Of a stretch of DNA of 64,000 nucleotides, positions 1 to 8,893 are shown piece after piece; the first letter of the stretch is position 1, and each line of letters begins with the position of its first letter. Made by a program: the position numbers and the translations under genes. Source of the DNA: Sulfobacillus sp. GTDB lineage: Bacteria > Bacillota > Sulfobacillia > Sulfobacillales > Sulfobacillaceae. The notes under the pieces were generated by a model. The model was not told the origin of the DNA, searched no databases, and was given only the letters and a program-made list of their open reading frames with translations. The DNA lies in contig DAHWKJ010000037.1 in the NCBI GenBank assembly GCA_027343695.1, forward strand, positions 1 to 64,000, given 5' to 3'.

Positions 1-78
1 GACGCGGGACCGCTCGACTTGCATGTATTAAGCACGCCGCCAGCGTTCGTCCTGAGCCAGGATCAAACTCTCCATGAC
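1..78 (-). rRNA. rrs: 16S ribosomal RNA, 5' end only
   Basis: Read on the minus strand, positions 72 down to 1 match the universal 5' end of bacterial 16S rRNA: the 27F primer site (AGAGTTTGATCCTGGCTCAG), then the conserved GACGAACGCTGGCGGCG and TACATGCAAGTCGA blocks. Only about 75 nt of the gene is present; the rest lies beyond the left edge. The mature 5' end is set a few bases upstream of the 27F site by analogy with other Bacillota and is approximate. No tRNA or second rRNA gene is visible. Confidence 0.97.
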
Positions 79-228
79 TCTGCTGACTTCTTTATGGTCT
101 TACGTTTTGCGTGACTGACGATATAGTTTTCAAGGACCGGGTCGCAGTCTCTCATCCCAACTCCGCGGTACCGACGGTAGTGCTCTTCCGTGGCCATTTC
201 GGTGTCGGTGACTTGCGACAGCTTTGCT

Positions 229-257
229 ATCATAGCACCACAATACAATCTCGACAA
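229..257 (-). promoter_or_regulatory. Sigma-A-type rRNA promoter
   Basis: On the minus strand TTGTCG (257-252) is followed after exactly 17 nt by TATGAT (234-229), a good housekeeping -35/-10 pair about 150 nt upstream of 16S. The transcribed leader between about 222 and 79 includes a TTGAAAACT element (near 133-125) of the kind seen in Bacillota rRNA leaders. That the leader takes part in antitermination or processing is inference. Confidence 0.7.
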
Positions 258-289
258 CCCCAAAACCGCATCAAATTTTTCTCCATACG

Positions 290-1435
290 CTATTGAAGAA
301 AGTTCCAAATTTTCGGGTCTTCGATTCCGAGTCTCCATAGCGCGATGCCACGCAGTTCATAGCCGCTAACCAACTTGATCTTACTTAGAAAAGATGCCGT
401 ATTCTCAAACCACACTGAATGGATTTGGCCATTTTGCACATACTCAAAATGGTTCGACGCGGAGTTCTGCCCGTATTGACTAGCCAAAGTCTTGGCCTGC
501 CCGTAAGACACGGCAGTGGTACCGGCACCACCCCAGTCATAGCCATATCCGGGGATGCCTAACACCACTTTACTAGGCGGCACCGCGGACAGCGTGTAAT
601 TCAGCACCGACTGAACCCACATCGGGGACGCAATAGGACCAGGGGATCCCCCTGCCCAATGTTGATCGTAGGCCATGATCATCAAAAGATCGGCGCTTTT
701 GGCCAACGCTGCATAGTTATAGGCACCAGTCCAACTATTATTCGGTTGGTTCGCCGTTTCGGCCGGCACTGACAGCGTTACGTAATACCCGTGTTGATGA
801 AATGTCGTCGATAGTTGCGCAACAAATTGGGTAAAGGCTTGTCGTTCCGATGCAGCAATACCTTCCCAGTCTAGATTAATCCCGTCATAGCCGTTGTCCT
901 CGACCAACGTGAGCATATTGTCGATAGCTCGCGATCTGGCTACCGGACTATTTAAGAGAGGACCAAATACCGACTGACCCGCCATATTTTCCACTAAAGC
1001 AAACGTCCATAAGTTATGCTGCTGCGCTAATCGCAAGACGGCAGGATTCGTCTGGCCCGAGATCGATCCATTTGCGTGGATCGTATACCAAAAAGGGATA
1101 ATCCCGCTGAGCACCGGAAGATAATGGCTGAGCATCGCTGCGGCGTTGCCTGCATTGCCCGGGTCGTAGAAATATCCCAAAACCATCCCTGCCGGCAACC
1201 CATCGACGGGAGACGGTTTCAGAGTGGTCGGTGCGGGCCGGCGCGGGGCGCGCACCGCTATCGGCTGCACGTGCTGCTCCGCTCGCGACAGTAAGGACTT
1301 GTCCAACTGAGTCACCCAATGTATTCCGCCGACGGTCAAACTAGCCAACAGAAAAAGCCCCAACAGAGCGAGGATGCGCTGTCGACGGCGCCGCATAACA
1401 TCGTGACGAGGGACCCATCGAGTTCGCGTTGCCAT
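290..1435 (-). CDS. Membrane-anchored glycoside hydrolase family 18 protein
   Basis: A 381-residue protein with a basic N-terminus, one hydrophobic segment at about residues 20-40 (signal anchor), a proline-rich linker, then a GH18 TIM-barrel. The family catalytic signature is seen as DGINLDWE near residues 182-190, with the glutamate as acid/base. YDQHWAGG and a C-terminal GIALWRLG strand are typical of the spore-cortex hydrolase branch (YaaH/SleL/YdhD-like). It probably cleaves N-acetylglucosaminyl bonds in peptidoglycan outside the membrane; the exact substrate is inferred. The ATG at 1435 has a GGAGGTGGG ribosome-binding site. No LysM repeats are visible. Its 3' end lies about 30 nt from the -35 of the rRNA promoter; the upstream neighbour is divergent. 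Confidence 0.85.
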   Translation of the reverse strand: MATRTRWVPRHDVMRRRRQRILALLGLFLLASLTVGGIHWVTQLDKSLLSRAEQHVQPIAVRAPRRPAPTTLKPSPVDGLPAGMVLGYFYDPGNAGNAAAMLSHYLPVLSGIIPFWYTIHANGSISGQTNPAVLRLAQQHNLWTFALVENMAGQSVFGPLLNSPVARSRAIDNMLTLVEDNGYDGINLDWEGIAASERQAFTQFVAQLSTTFHQHGYYVTLSVPAETANQPNNSWTGAYNYAALAKSADLLMIMAYDQHWAGGSPGPIASPMWVQSVLNYTLSAVPPSKVVLGIPGYGYDWGGAGTTAVSYGQAKTLASQYGQNSASNHFEYVQNGQIHSVWFENTASFLSKIKLVSGYELRGIALWRLGIEDPKIWNFLQ

Positions 1436-1469
1436 AATACCCCACCTCCGTCACGAGGATATGCCTTAC

Positions 1470-1498
1470 CAATGCAAGATAGACGCATTTTGTATAAT
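1470..1498 (+). promoter_or_regulatory. Putative promoter of the two-component operon
   Basis: A perfect TATAAT lies at 1493-1498, about 70 nt upstream of the response-regulator start, in the divergent gap. No convincing -35 hexamer is found 16-18 nt upstream (CAATGC at 1470-1475), so the site may need an activator. Assignment rests on the -10 alone. Confidence 0.4.
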
Positions 1499-1569
1499 GA
1501 AAAGAGTGGAGGGGTAAGAACCTCCGACACCATTGCGATACAATCATTAAAAAGTAAGGGGAGAAACGG

Positions 1570-2256
1570 GTGCGTGCATTAGTGATTGAAGACGACGATC
1601 GCGTGGCCCGTCTCGTCGTCCTCGAATTGAAACGAGCAGGCTGGACCGTGGATTGGCGTGCCACAGGCCGAGAAGGTCTTTCCACTGCCATCGGCGAGCA
1701 TTACACCGTCGTGATTTTAGATCTCACGTTACCAGACTTGGACGGTCTTACCGTATGTCAATCCTTGCGCCAAGTATCCAACGTACCCATATTAATGCTT
1801 ACCGCGCGCGACGCTGTCGGAGAACGGGTTCGCGGACTCGATGCCGGTGCCGACGACTATTTAACGAAACCATTTGCTACGATGGAACTCCTCGCACGCG
1901 TTCGCGCCTTGTCACGTCGCCAGCCCACGGTCTCGATGCCCCAAGACACTCTACGATTTGGCCCATTGGAGTTATCCCTCTCGCGCCATCAAGTCACAGT
2001 AGATCAGATTCCCGTGGATTTAACCCGAAGAGAGTTCGATCTCCTACATTACCTCATGAGCAACCCTGAAATCACACTGACCCGCGACATGGTGTTAGAC
2101 CAAGTGTGGGGTTGGGGATACGTCGGCACGTCCAACATTGTGGACGTCTACGTGGGTTATTTGAGGCAAAAGCTCGAGGCGGCAGGCTCGCCCGCTCTGA
2201 TTCATACCGTGCGTGGAGTCGGCTACTGTCTGCGATCCGACGGATCCTCGGCATGA
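1570..2256 (+). CDS. OmpR/PhoB-family response regulator
   Basis: A 228-residue two-component regulator. The receiver domain (1-120) has the acidic pocket EDDD at 7-10, the phospho-acceptor Asp in ILDLTLPD (about D51), the conserved Thr in MLTARD and Lys in LTKPF. The C-terminal winged helix (about 130-225) has TRREFDLL and the GVGYCLR hairpin typical of OmpR-type DNA binding. The start is GTG, after an AGGGGAGAAACG ribosome-binding site. The stop overlaps the kinase start as ATGA, so the two are translationally coupled. The target genes are unknown; the divergent GH18 gene is a natural candidate, though nothing in the sequence proves it. Confidence 0.93.
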   Translation: MRALVIEDDDRVARLVVLELKRAGWTVDWRATGREGLSTAIGEHYTVVILDLTLPDLDGLTVCQSLRQVSNVPILMLTARDAVGERVRGLDAGADDYLTKPFATMELLARVRALSRRQPTVSMPQDTLRFGPLELSLSRHQVTVDQIPVDLTRREFDLLHYLMSNPEITLTRDMVLDQVWGWGYVGTSNIVDVYVGYLRQKLEAAGSPALIHTVRGVGYCLRSDGSSA

Positions 2257-3575
2257 GACGGTCGTCCAGTCTAAGAAACCGGCTGACAGCACAAACCATT
2301 AGCGCCATCGTCATCCTCGTCGTGGTGTTAGCGGTAGTCACCCTCGCATCGGTCAGTATTCACCTCTTTGACGCTGCGCAGAGTGACGCCTATGCCGTGT
2401 ATGATGGGGTCTCGCAAGTCCATGGCGCCACTCAAAGAGCACTGCTACAAGAATATACGCGCGCTTTGGATCCCCACATTTGGGTAATCCAGCACCACCA
2501 CGTAATCGCCCATTCCCCAAATACTACCGCGCGTCTTCCAAGCGTCTCTCATTGGGGCCCGGTTGTTTTCCAACCGGTTGCAGCCGTCCAAATTCGTATG
2601 GTCTCGGGATCTCGGCAGTATCTGATCGCTTGGCCGATTTCGTCCGATCTCGATGTTCTCGGCGATCTGCTCCTTGTGTTGGGAATTGTCACGGCGACCG
2701 CCGCGCTGGTTGGCGTCCTGTTAGGGCGTTGGATTACAGGTCGCGTCCTCGAACCCGTCAAGGATATGACGGAATCGGTGCAAGCTATGATACGGGACCG
2801 CGAGTATCATCCTGTGATTAACCCCTCTCCGGAAACCGGTGACGAATTTTCTCAGTTGTCCCATGTCTTTTCGCAACTGATCACCATTCTTAACGATCGC
2901 TGGGAACGCGATCGAACCCTTCTCGCCGAGGCCGCCCACCAATTACGCACCCCGCTTGAGGTAATTCGCGGCAATCTCGACATCCTATCCCATTGGGAGA
3001 GCTTGGATACGGTTTTGGAAGACGAGAGCCTTGCCGCGATGGACCGGGCGGTAGGCGATATGACGCATCTTGTCCGTGATTTGCTTACGTTGGAACAGGC
3101 TAATCGCCAACTTCCTACTAAACTCCAACCGCTCCAGCTCGTCCCGGTCCTCGAAGATATTGTTGAAGACGCCCATGCCCTACGGCCAGACCTCCACATC
3201 GTGTTCACACCACCCCCGAGCACGCCGAGTCGCGTCTTAGGGTTTGAGCCTTACACACGGCGTGCTCTTTGGTCGATACTGGAAAATGCCTTGAAGTATG
3301 CCGCAACCCCAGAGTCCCCGGTAGAGATCGATATTGTAGCTAGCGAAGAGCACATCGATCTCGTGGTCAAAGACTACGGCCCCGGCATTCCAGAAGCCGA
3401 TCTGCCCCATCTTTTTGAGCGGTTCTATCGCGGAGAGACCTCAAGAGGGACCGTCGGTACCGGTCTCGGCCTGAGCATTGCTCACGCCTTAATGACCGCC
3501 CAACGGGGCGCCCTCGAAGTCGAATCGTCTGAATCTGGCACCCGTGTCCACCTCCGCTTCGTCCGTGCGGTCTAG
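2253..3575 (+). CDS. Sensor histidine kinase
   Basis: A 440-residue membrane kinase partnered with the preceding regulator. The start is the ATG of the ATGA overlap; a longer frame runs back into the regulator gene and is not needed. TM1 is at about 13-37, followed by an extracytoplasmic sensor of about 95 residues with no recognised fold, TM2 at about 137-160, and a HAMP linker. The HisKA box is EAAHQLRTPLEVIRG with the phospho-His, then the N box (ENALKYA), G1 (DYGPGIP) and G2 (GTGLGLSIAHA) of the ATPase domain. The 3' end overlaps the convergent permease gene by 4 nt (CTAG). The signal sensed cannot be told from the sequence. Confidence 0.93.
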   Translation: MRRSSSLRNRLTAQTISAIVILVVVLAVVTLASVSIHLFDAAQSDAYAVYDGVSQVHGATQRALLQEYTRALDPHIWVIQHHHVIAHSPNTTARLPSVSHWGPVVFQPVAAVQIRMVSGSRQYLIAWPISSDLDVLGDLLLVLGIVTATAALVGVLLGRWITGRVLEPVKDMTESVQAMIRDREYHPVINPSPETGDEFSQLSHVFSQLITILNDRWERDRTLLAEAAHQLRTPLEVIRGNLDILSHWESLDTVLEDESLAAMDRAVGDMTHLVRDLLTLEQANRQLPTKLQPLQLVPVLEDIVEDAHALRPDLHIVFTPPPSTPSRVLGFEPYTRRALWSILENALKYAATPESPVEIDIVASEEHIDLVVKDYGPGIPEADLPHLFERFYRGETSRGTVGTGLGLSIAHALMTAQRGALEVESSESGTRVHLRFVRAV

Positions 3576-4924
3576 AGTTTAGGAGCCACACGCTGCGGGG
3601 AACGCTTCGATGCCCTTAATTTTGGGACGACATGCCGCACGTAGAAGTAGGCTCCCATCGTTAGCAGAACCAAAAACACAAAAGGCCCAGGGAACCCATG
3701 TTCCCCTGATGGTGCCAAGAGCGAACCAATCCCTAGCAACGTAAATACCACCGCGATAATCCAAGACATTCCGGGTACTCCCCAACTGCGAAATGGCCGG
3801 GCGGTTTTTGGTTCCCGGCGACGTAAGTTCCACACCACAATCGCAGTCGCTGCATACATGAAAGATTCGACTGCGGCCCCCGCATTAATAAGAAACACAT
3901 ACTGTCCGGTGAGATAGACGATAATGGCCAGGCCCAACGATCCCCCTGCCAAGGTCAAGAGTGCCGTTTGTGGGACCAAATAGCTGTTCAGTCGGGCCAT
4001 TTTTGCCGGCAACACACGCTCCCGTGCCAGCGCATAGACAAATCGAGAAGCGGTGGCCATGCCTCCATTAAATGTTGTCATGGCTGTCGTGAGACTGACC
4101 ACCACCATCCACCAAAACCCCAGCGGTCCCAATGCTCGCATTCCAAGCACTAGTTGCGGCACTAGACTATGCTTCAACACCGAGGCAGCGGGAAACACTA
4201 CCGTAAGGGCCAGGCTGAATAATCCAAAGCCTACCGCGATCAGCCCCAACGCAATGAACATGCCCCGTGGAATCACGCGGGAGTCCTCAAATTCTTCGGC
4301 GAGCGGTGTCACCCATTCGAAGCCCACATAGATGAACACTCCCACCGCCACAGCCTGAAACCAATTGGGGCCTATGTGAAACAAGCGCGCTGCCGGTAAC
4401 GGCACGTGCGCATGAAACAGTACGATGAGAGAAAAGATCACCAGCGTTGCTAAGAGCAAAAATCCGTTAGTGTCTTGGACGATTCCCGCAATCCGAATCC
4501 CCCGCAAGTTTACGGCCGTGACTAACGCCAATAAGACCACAATCCAGATGAGCCCGGGAATGGCAGGCAATGCGGCTTGAAACACGTGGCCCAGCACAAA
4601 CGCGTCGGCTGCAATCACGAAAATTACGGTCGTCGCGTAGACAAAGCTCATAACGAGGGACCACGTGTCGTTAATCCCGCGTCGAGTCCACACCCGAATC
4701 GCCGCCGAGGATGGATACATGCCGTTTAATTCCGAAAAGTTAGCGCCGGCAAACACAATTAAAATACCCGCTACCAAAAGCGCCAGCCAGGCTGAGCTGC
4801 CGCCGGCATATTCCGCGATTTCCACGCAAGCCAGAAAGTTAATCGCCGCCGAAGCGAGACCGGCACTGGTGGATACCGCCGTGCGTAATGGTAGCACGCG
4901 CTTGAAATCGCGTGATGAGGCCAT
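3572..4924 (-). CDS. APC-superfamily amino acid permease
   Basis: A 450-residue integral membrane protein with about 12 hydrophobic helices. The N-terminal helix region (AGLASAAINFLACVEIAEYAGG) and the FIYVGFEWVTPLAEEF segment fit APC permeases of the amino-acid/polyamine/organocation superfamily. It probably exchanges or imports an amino acid or amine with a proton or ion; substrate unknown. The ribosome-binding site (GGGGGG) lies inside the last codons of the SCP2-like gene, one base upstream, so the two are coupled. The last genes 6178-3572 (quinate-dehydrogenase-like, SCP2-like, permease) are spaced 20 and 1 nt apart and look like one transcript. Confidence 0.85.
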   Translation of the reverse strand: MASSRDFKRVLPLRTAVSTSAGLASAAINFLACVEIAEYAGGSSAWLALLVAGILIVFAGANFSELNGMYPSSAAIRVWTRRGINDTWSLVMSFVYATTVIFVIAADAFVLGHVFQAALPAIPGLIWIVVLLALVTAVNLRGIRIAGIVQDTNGFLLLATLVIFSLIVLFHAHVPLPAARLFHIGPNWFQAVAVGVFIYVGFEWVTPLAEEFEDSRVIPRGMFIALGLIAVGFGLFSLALTVVFPAASVLKHSLVPQLVLGMRALGPLGFWWMVVVSLTTAMTTFNGGMATASRFVYALARERVLPAKMARLNSYLVPQTALLTLAGGSLGLAIIVYLTGQYVFLINAGAAVESFMYAATAIVVWNLRRREPKTARPFRSWGVPGMSWIIAVVFTLLGIGSLLAPSGEHGFPGPFVFLVLLTMGAYFYVRHVVPKLRASKRSPQRVAPKL

Positions 4925-4925
4925 C

Positions 4926-5267
4926 TTATTCCCCCCAAATCAAAAGGGTTATGATATCCAACCGCATCAAGTCGTCTTGGTGTCCTTTAACCAAGAGGTC
5001 TCCTGCGTTATAGGGTTCGGTCGGGGTCACCGCGCCGGAAAAAACTTCCTGTAGGATGTCTTCCGAGGCAGAAATTTTCAAGTCCGCCTCATCGACGTCG
5101 CCCATCCCCGCCGTAATCAATCCTTGCTCACTACGTAACCAATAGGTGACATTCCTGTCGGTCGCCACCAATTCAATCAACCGCGACCAATCCCGATTCA
5201 TTTTACGAAGCCGTTCATTTTGATTGCATTGCGCGGCGAATTCCTCCAGCACCGGTAGTACATTCAC
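4926..5267 (-). CDS. SCP2 sterol-transfer-like small protein
   Basis: A 113-residue protein with a pattern recalling the bacterial SCP2 fold: a central WLRSEQGLITAG hairpin, ADLKISASEDILQEVFSG and a VKGHQDDLMRLDIIT tail. In SCP2 domains the hydrophobic tunnel binds lipids or acyl-CoA; the ligand here is unknown. The start is a GTG 10 nt after AGGAGG; an ATG between them runs straight into a stop. It is sandwiched in a tight operon with the upstream 296-aa protein and the downstream permease, an arrangement that suggests a shared small-molecule theme. Family assignment is from pattern recall only. Confidence 0.65.
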   Translation of the reverse strand: MNVLPVLEEFAAQCNQNERLRKMNRDWSRLIELVATDRNVTYWLRSEQGLITAGMGDVDEADLKISASEDILQEVFSGAVTPTEPYNAGDLLVKGHQDDLMRLDIITLLIWGE

Positions 5268-5287
5268 TGAGGCATAACCTCCTAAGT

Positions 5288-6178
5288 CTATTTTTGTTCC
5301 CTGCTGAGTTGACGCCTGGCTTTACGCACGATGTCGGGCCAGGCTTCTTCTTCCGGCAAGATCCCGGTCACTGCAACCAATGCCGCCTCCATCACATTGG
5401 TCCCAAAGGTTCGGCCCGCGATGACAGGAGTCGTTGTAATAATCTGCCGAACCCCCCGGCTCATGAACTCTTCGCGATCGAGCGCCGTGGTGGTGTTGGT
5501 CACGATGACCTTTTGTTCCAGTCTCGTAGGGGCATGTCGTCGAATAAAATGAAAATCGCCCGCAATAACATCCGCATCGAGAAAATACTCATAATACCGG
5601 TCATCTGGTGCAGTAATTTGTAAATCGCCAGTAGGATATAATTGTGAAAACGGCAATTTCACCATTTCGGGTAGGAGCTTTTTCCCCAACTCGATGAGCT
5701 CGGCCAATGATTCGATCGGGTAGTTAATGTGGCTGCCAAAAATCAAATCACCAGCGAGCACCGAGAATCCATGACGATAGAAAGTCTCCGCCATCCCAAA
5801 TCGATCTAAGGCTGAGACCATCAGCACCGACATCGTCGGGAGCAACACCCCATTCGCTATCCAATCTTCCACGATCCAACGCTCCCACGTATCTTTAAGA
5901 CCGCTCCCGTCAACGACCGGGGTTCTTGATGCGGCCTCGGCCAAGCGTCGCGCATCGCGAATTTCATACCGAGTCTGATCAGCCACCAAATACCGGTCGA
6001 TGCCGCCAAGGCCAATCGCATCCACCTGTCCGTCGAGCGTTTGGATGGCAAGTCGAGCGCGTTCCAGATCCCCATCCATTCCGACCCGCTCGACCTCTAC
6101 GTCTTCTCCCAAGATCTGTATCGATGCCCGGTGGTCTCGGCGCGACGTCCCCAAGCTAACACTGACAACTCGTTTCAT
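5288..6178 (-). CDS. Conserved protein resembling the so-called quinate 5-dehydrogenase family
   Basis: A 296-residue soluble protein beginning MKRVVSVSLGTSRRDH, with an internal DAIGLGGIDRYLV block and a C-terminal VIVTNTTTALDREEF / VIAGRTFGTNVMEAA region. Proteins with this start are often labelled quinate 5-dehydrogenase in Bacillota genomes, but I see no textbook Rossmann GxGxxG motif or shikimate-dehydrogenase signature, so the activity is doubtful. The C-terminal half looks like a nucleotide- or sugar-binding fold. The ATG has a GGAGGCCAAGG ribosome-binding site. It is first in a tight operon with the SCP2-like protein and the permease; function is best recorded as unknown. Confidence 0.6.
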   Translation of the reverse strand: MKRVVSVSLGTSRRDHRASIQILGEDVEVERVGMDGDLERARLAIQTLDGQVDAIGLGGIDRYLVADQTRYEIRDARRLAEAASRTPVVDGSGLKDTWERWIVEDWIANGVLLPTMSVLMVSALDRFGMAETFYRHGFSVLAGDLIFGSHINYPIESLAELIELGKKLLPEMVKLPFSQLYPTGDLQITAPDDRYYEYFLDADVIAGDFHFIRRHAPTRLEQKVIVTNTTTALDREEFMSRGVRQIITTTPVIAGRTFGTNVMEAALVAVTGILPEEEAWPDIVRKARRQLSREQK

Positions 6179-6253
6179 CCTTGGCCTCCAAACCTTGGGC
6201 GCTCACACGCGATTCCTGCGGTTCCTATTGTAGGCATACGGTCGTGGGCTTGA

Positions 6254-7753
6254 CTACTCCTCACCATCGGTCTTTTCGGATGCAAAGTCTTTATCTGCCT
6301 GAGATTCGGGTCGCATCGTGGGAAATACGATAACATCCCGGATTGAAGAGCTATCGGTGAGTAGCATGAGAAGTCGATCCAGGCCAATCCCAAGCCCCCC
6401 GGTGGGAGGCATCCCGTACTCCAAGGCCAACAGAAAGTCTTCGTCCAATAACGGCACTTCATCATTACCAGCCCGCCGTTGTTCCTGCTGCGCCATGAAT
6501 CGTTGCCGCTGATCAAGGGGATCGTTCAACTCTGAGAACGCGTTGGCCAGTTCCCGACCCGCGACAAACAGCTCAAACCGTTCGGTCAATTCAGGATGTT
6601 CCGGATCGCGTTTGGCTAACGGCGAAATGTCAACGGGATGGTGCCAGAGAAACGTCGGTTGAATCAAATCCGGCTCCACCACCACCCCGATAATCTTGTC
6701 CATCACTTGAGCTCGTTCCAATTTCGGGTCGACCGCGATTTTTAAAGTCTTCGCCAAACGATGGGCATCTGCAGTGGTCCGAATGTCTGCCCAGTGGACC
6801 CCCGTCTTGTGATGCAGTCGTTCCACCATATCCACCCGCTGAAAGGGCGGCGTAAAGTCGAGGGTCTGTCCTTGATAAGACAATTGATAGGATCCGCTTA
6901 AATCCCGAACCATCCCCGACAGCATCGATTCCACTAACTCCATGATGCCTTCATAATCGGTGTACGCTTGGTACAATTCTAACATCGTAAATTCCGGATT
7001 ATGCCGGGTTGAAATACCTTCGTTGCGAAAGACGCGGCCGATCTCGTAGACTCGCTCAAATCCGCCCACTAACAGCCGTTTCAGGTGTAGCTCCATGGCA
7101 ATGCGTAGATAAAGCGGGATGTCCAGGGCATTATGATGGGTTTCAAACGGTTTGGCCTCGGTCCCGCCCGCAATCGGTTGTAAAACCGGCGTTTCCACTT
7201 CTAAAAAGTCTCGTTCTGCCAAGAAATGACGGATATATTGCAACATGCGGGCCCGGGCCCGAAATGTGTCGGCAACTTCGGGATTTGCCAGCAAATCTAA
7301 GTAACGATACCGATATCGGAGGTCAATATCTTTTAACCCATGCCATTTGGCCGGAAGGTCATGAAGACTCTTAGCAAGATACTGAAATCCTCTGACCTCC
7401 ACACTAATTTCACCGCGACGGGTCTTAAACACCGTCCCTCGGACCCCCAAAAAATCTCCCAGGTCCAATTCGTCCAAGAGGCCAAAGGCCTCCCCCAGCA
7501 GGTCTTCACGACAATGGCACTGAATGCGTCCTTGTCCATCACGGAGATCTAAAAAGAGGGCGCGCCCATGCCGACGCACCGCCATCACCCGACCGGCCAG
7601 GCTAACCTCATGCCCTTCGTATTGCTCGTATTGCGCTAAAACGGCATCACTATGAGCCGTGACGTCATAGCTTCTCACCGCGAAAGGGTCTACCCCCATC
7701 GTCTTGAGGCGTTCCCATTTCCCTATCCGTACGGATCGCGTATCCTCTGCCAA
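6254..7753 (-). CDS. lysS: Lysyl-tRNA synthetase, class II
   Basis: A 499-residue enzyme that charges tRNA-Lys in the cytoplasm. The N-terminal OB-fold anticodon-binding domain (about 50-150) contains VSLAGRVMAVRRHGRALFLDL. The class II catalytic domain has motif 1 around FLEVETPVLQPIAGG, motif 2 as RVFRNEGISTRHNPEFT, and motif 3 near the C-terminus as GLGIGLDRLLMLL. Length and domain order are those of bacterial LysS. It follows greA by 19 nt on the same strand, the classic greA-lysS pairing of Bacillota. Confidence 0.97.
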   Translation of the reverse strand: MAEDTRSVRIGKWERLKTMGVDPFAVRSYDVTAHSDAVLAQYEQYEGHEVSLAGRVMAVRRHGRALFLDLRDGQGRIQCHCREDLLGEAFGLLDELDLGDFLGVRGTVFKTRRGEISVEVRGFQYLAKSLHDLPAKWHGLKDIDLRYRYRYLDLLANPEVADTFRARARMLQYIRHFLAERDFLEVETPVLQPIAGGTEAKPFETHHNALDIPLYLRIAMELHLKRLLVGGFERVYEIGRVFRNEGISTRHNPEFTMLELYQAYTDYEGIMELVESMLSGMVRDLSGSYQLSYQGQTLDFTPPFQRVDMVERLHHKTGVHWADIRTTADAHRLAKTLKIAVDPKLERAQVMDKIIGVVVEPDLIQPTFLWHHPVDISPLAKRDPEHPELTERFELFVAGRELANAFSELNDPLDQRQRFMAQQEQRRAGNDEVPLLDEDFLLALEYGMPPTGGLGIGLDRLLMLLTDSSSIRDVIVFPTMRPESQADKDFASEKTDGEE

Positions 7754-7772
7754 CCCAATTCCTCCAACGGCA

Positions 7773-8246
7773 TTACCAGACTTTTAACACCTCAAGATGA
7801 ATCTTTCCTACCGGCGCAGTCACTTCCACAGTTTGCCCGACCACGGTGCCCATTAATGCCTTACCCACTGGTGATTCGTTAGAAATCCGGTTTTTCAGCG
7901 GCTCAGCTTCCGTAGCCCCTACGATTTCGTATTCTTCATCAATGTCTTCTTCAAAGTCCTTGACGAGCACATGCGAGCCAATGTGTACCACGTTGGGGTC
8001 TTGGCCGTCACTGTTGACTACACGGGCCTGGCGCAGCATCTTCTCAATACTCTGGATCCGCCCTTCAATAAAGGCTTGTTCGTTCTTGGCATCTTCATAC
8101 TCGGAATTCTCCGAGATGTCCCCGAATTCACGAGCCGTTTTAATGCGCTCGGCCACTTCGCGGCGTTTTACAGTCTTCAAATGCTCAAGCTCAGCTTCCA
8201 GCTTACGTAATCCCTCTGGAGATACTAACAGTTCCTTATCACTCAA
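7773..8246 (-). CDS. greA: Transcription elongation factor GreA
   Basis: A 157-residue factor that reaches into the secondary channel of RNA polymerase to stimulate cleavage of backtracked transcripts. It has the N-terminal coiled coil (LRKLEAELEHLKTVKRREVA), the acidic tip motif GDISENSEYEDAK, and the C-terminal FKBP-like domain (SPVGKALMGTVVGQTVEV). The frame is open to 8297, but the TTG at 8246 is preferred: it follows AGAGGGGAAATACGG and gives the normal GreA length beginning LSDKELLVSPEG. Upstream lie the HTH regulator and dusB on the same strand; lysS follows. Confidence 0.96.
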   Translation of the reverse strand: MSDKELLVSPEGLRKLEAELEHLKTVKRREVAERIKTAREFGDISENSEYEDAKNEQAFIEGRIQSIEKMLRQARVVNSDGQDPNVVHIGSHVLVKDFEEDIDEEYEIVGATEAEPLKNRISNESPVGKALMGTVVGQTVEVTAPVGKIHLEVLKVW

Positions 8247-8363
8247 CCGTATTTCCCCTCTTTCTCGATGCTCTGTTCGCTGCATCATGGTACGCATCGA
8301 TTGGGTTTCCTATGCCCGACCCAAATCGATCCGAGTTCATTGTCTCATTCAATTCGACACTGT

Positions 8364-8876
8364 TCAGCCTTCTCCTGCTAACCTTACCGCATCGATTAGT
8401 TGTAAAAGCTGATCGGCTTGTACGTGGACATCTTCCAATAGCGGTGTTTCACCCAAGATCATCGGCACGACGGTTCTTGCATCTAAAAGCGCCTCCATCA
8501 AGCGCACCCGTGCATTGGAGGCTAGTAAGACCACCACATCGTAGGTTCGTAACTCGGCGGCAACGCGCATAATCTCATTGACCAATTCCACGCCTGTCAG
8601 ATGTTCCGCAAAATCTCGACGCTCGCGATCCGTCATCACCCAACAGTAATCGACGCCGGCCTTTTGGCACAAACGTTGCACTTCATCGGTGTTGGCAATG
8701 GGAAAACCGATGAGCGCCACGGAGCGTCCCTTTCGGATTTCTCCGAGGGTTTCCAGTCGCGAAACAAAAGATCGGTCCACATTAAATTTCCGAGCCACTT
8801 CAATTTGCGACGATCCGAGCGCACGGTAACGTAACATGTCTTCCATGACGCCCACCAGTCGGTCGAGGCTAATCAT
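8364..8876 (-). CDS. Helix-turn-helix transcriptional regulator
   Basis: A 170-residue protein. The N-terminus holds a helix-turn-helix (SSQIEVARKFNVDRSFVSRL, about 20-40), followed by an alpha/beta domain with VALIGFPIANTDEV and a later DVVVLLASNARVRLMEALLD segment, suggesting a ligand-sensing or Rossmann-like core. The ATG at 8876 is chosen over a start inside dusB because it follows TAGGGGAAAAG. The gene starts 17 nt after dusB. Proteins of this layout occur beside dusB and greA in several Bacillota, but no function is known to me. Confidence 0.75.
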   Translation of the reverse strand: MISLDRLVGVMEDMLRYRALGSSQIEVARKFNVDRSFVSRLETLGEIRKGRSVALIGFPIANTDEVQRLCQKAGVDYCWVMTDRERRDFAEHLTGVELVNEIMRVAAELRTYDVVVLLASNARVRLMEALLDARTVVPMILGETPLLEDVHVQADQLLQLIDAVRLAGEG

Positions 8877-8893
8877 CTTTTCCCCTACACGAA

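Noticed and set aside
63-338. 91-codon minus-strand frame across the rRNA leader
   Set aside because: It spans the rRNA promoter and leader and ends in 16S sequence; not coding.
1014-1319. 101-codon frame inside the GH18 gene
   Set aside because: Shadow frame of a well supported gene on the same strand.
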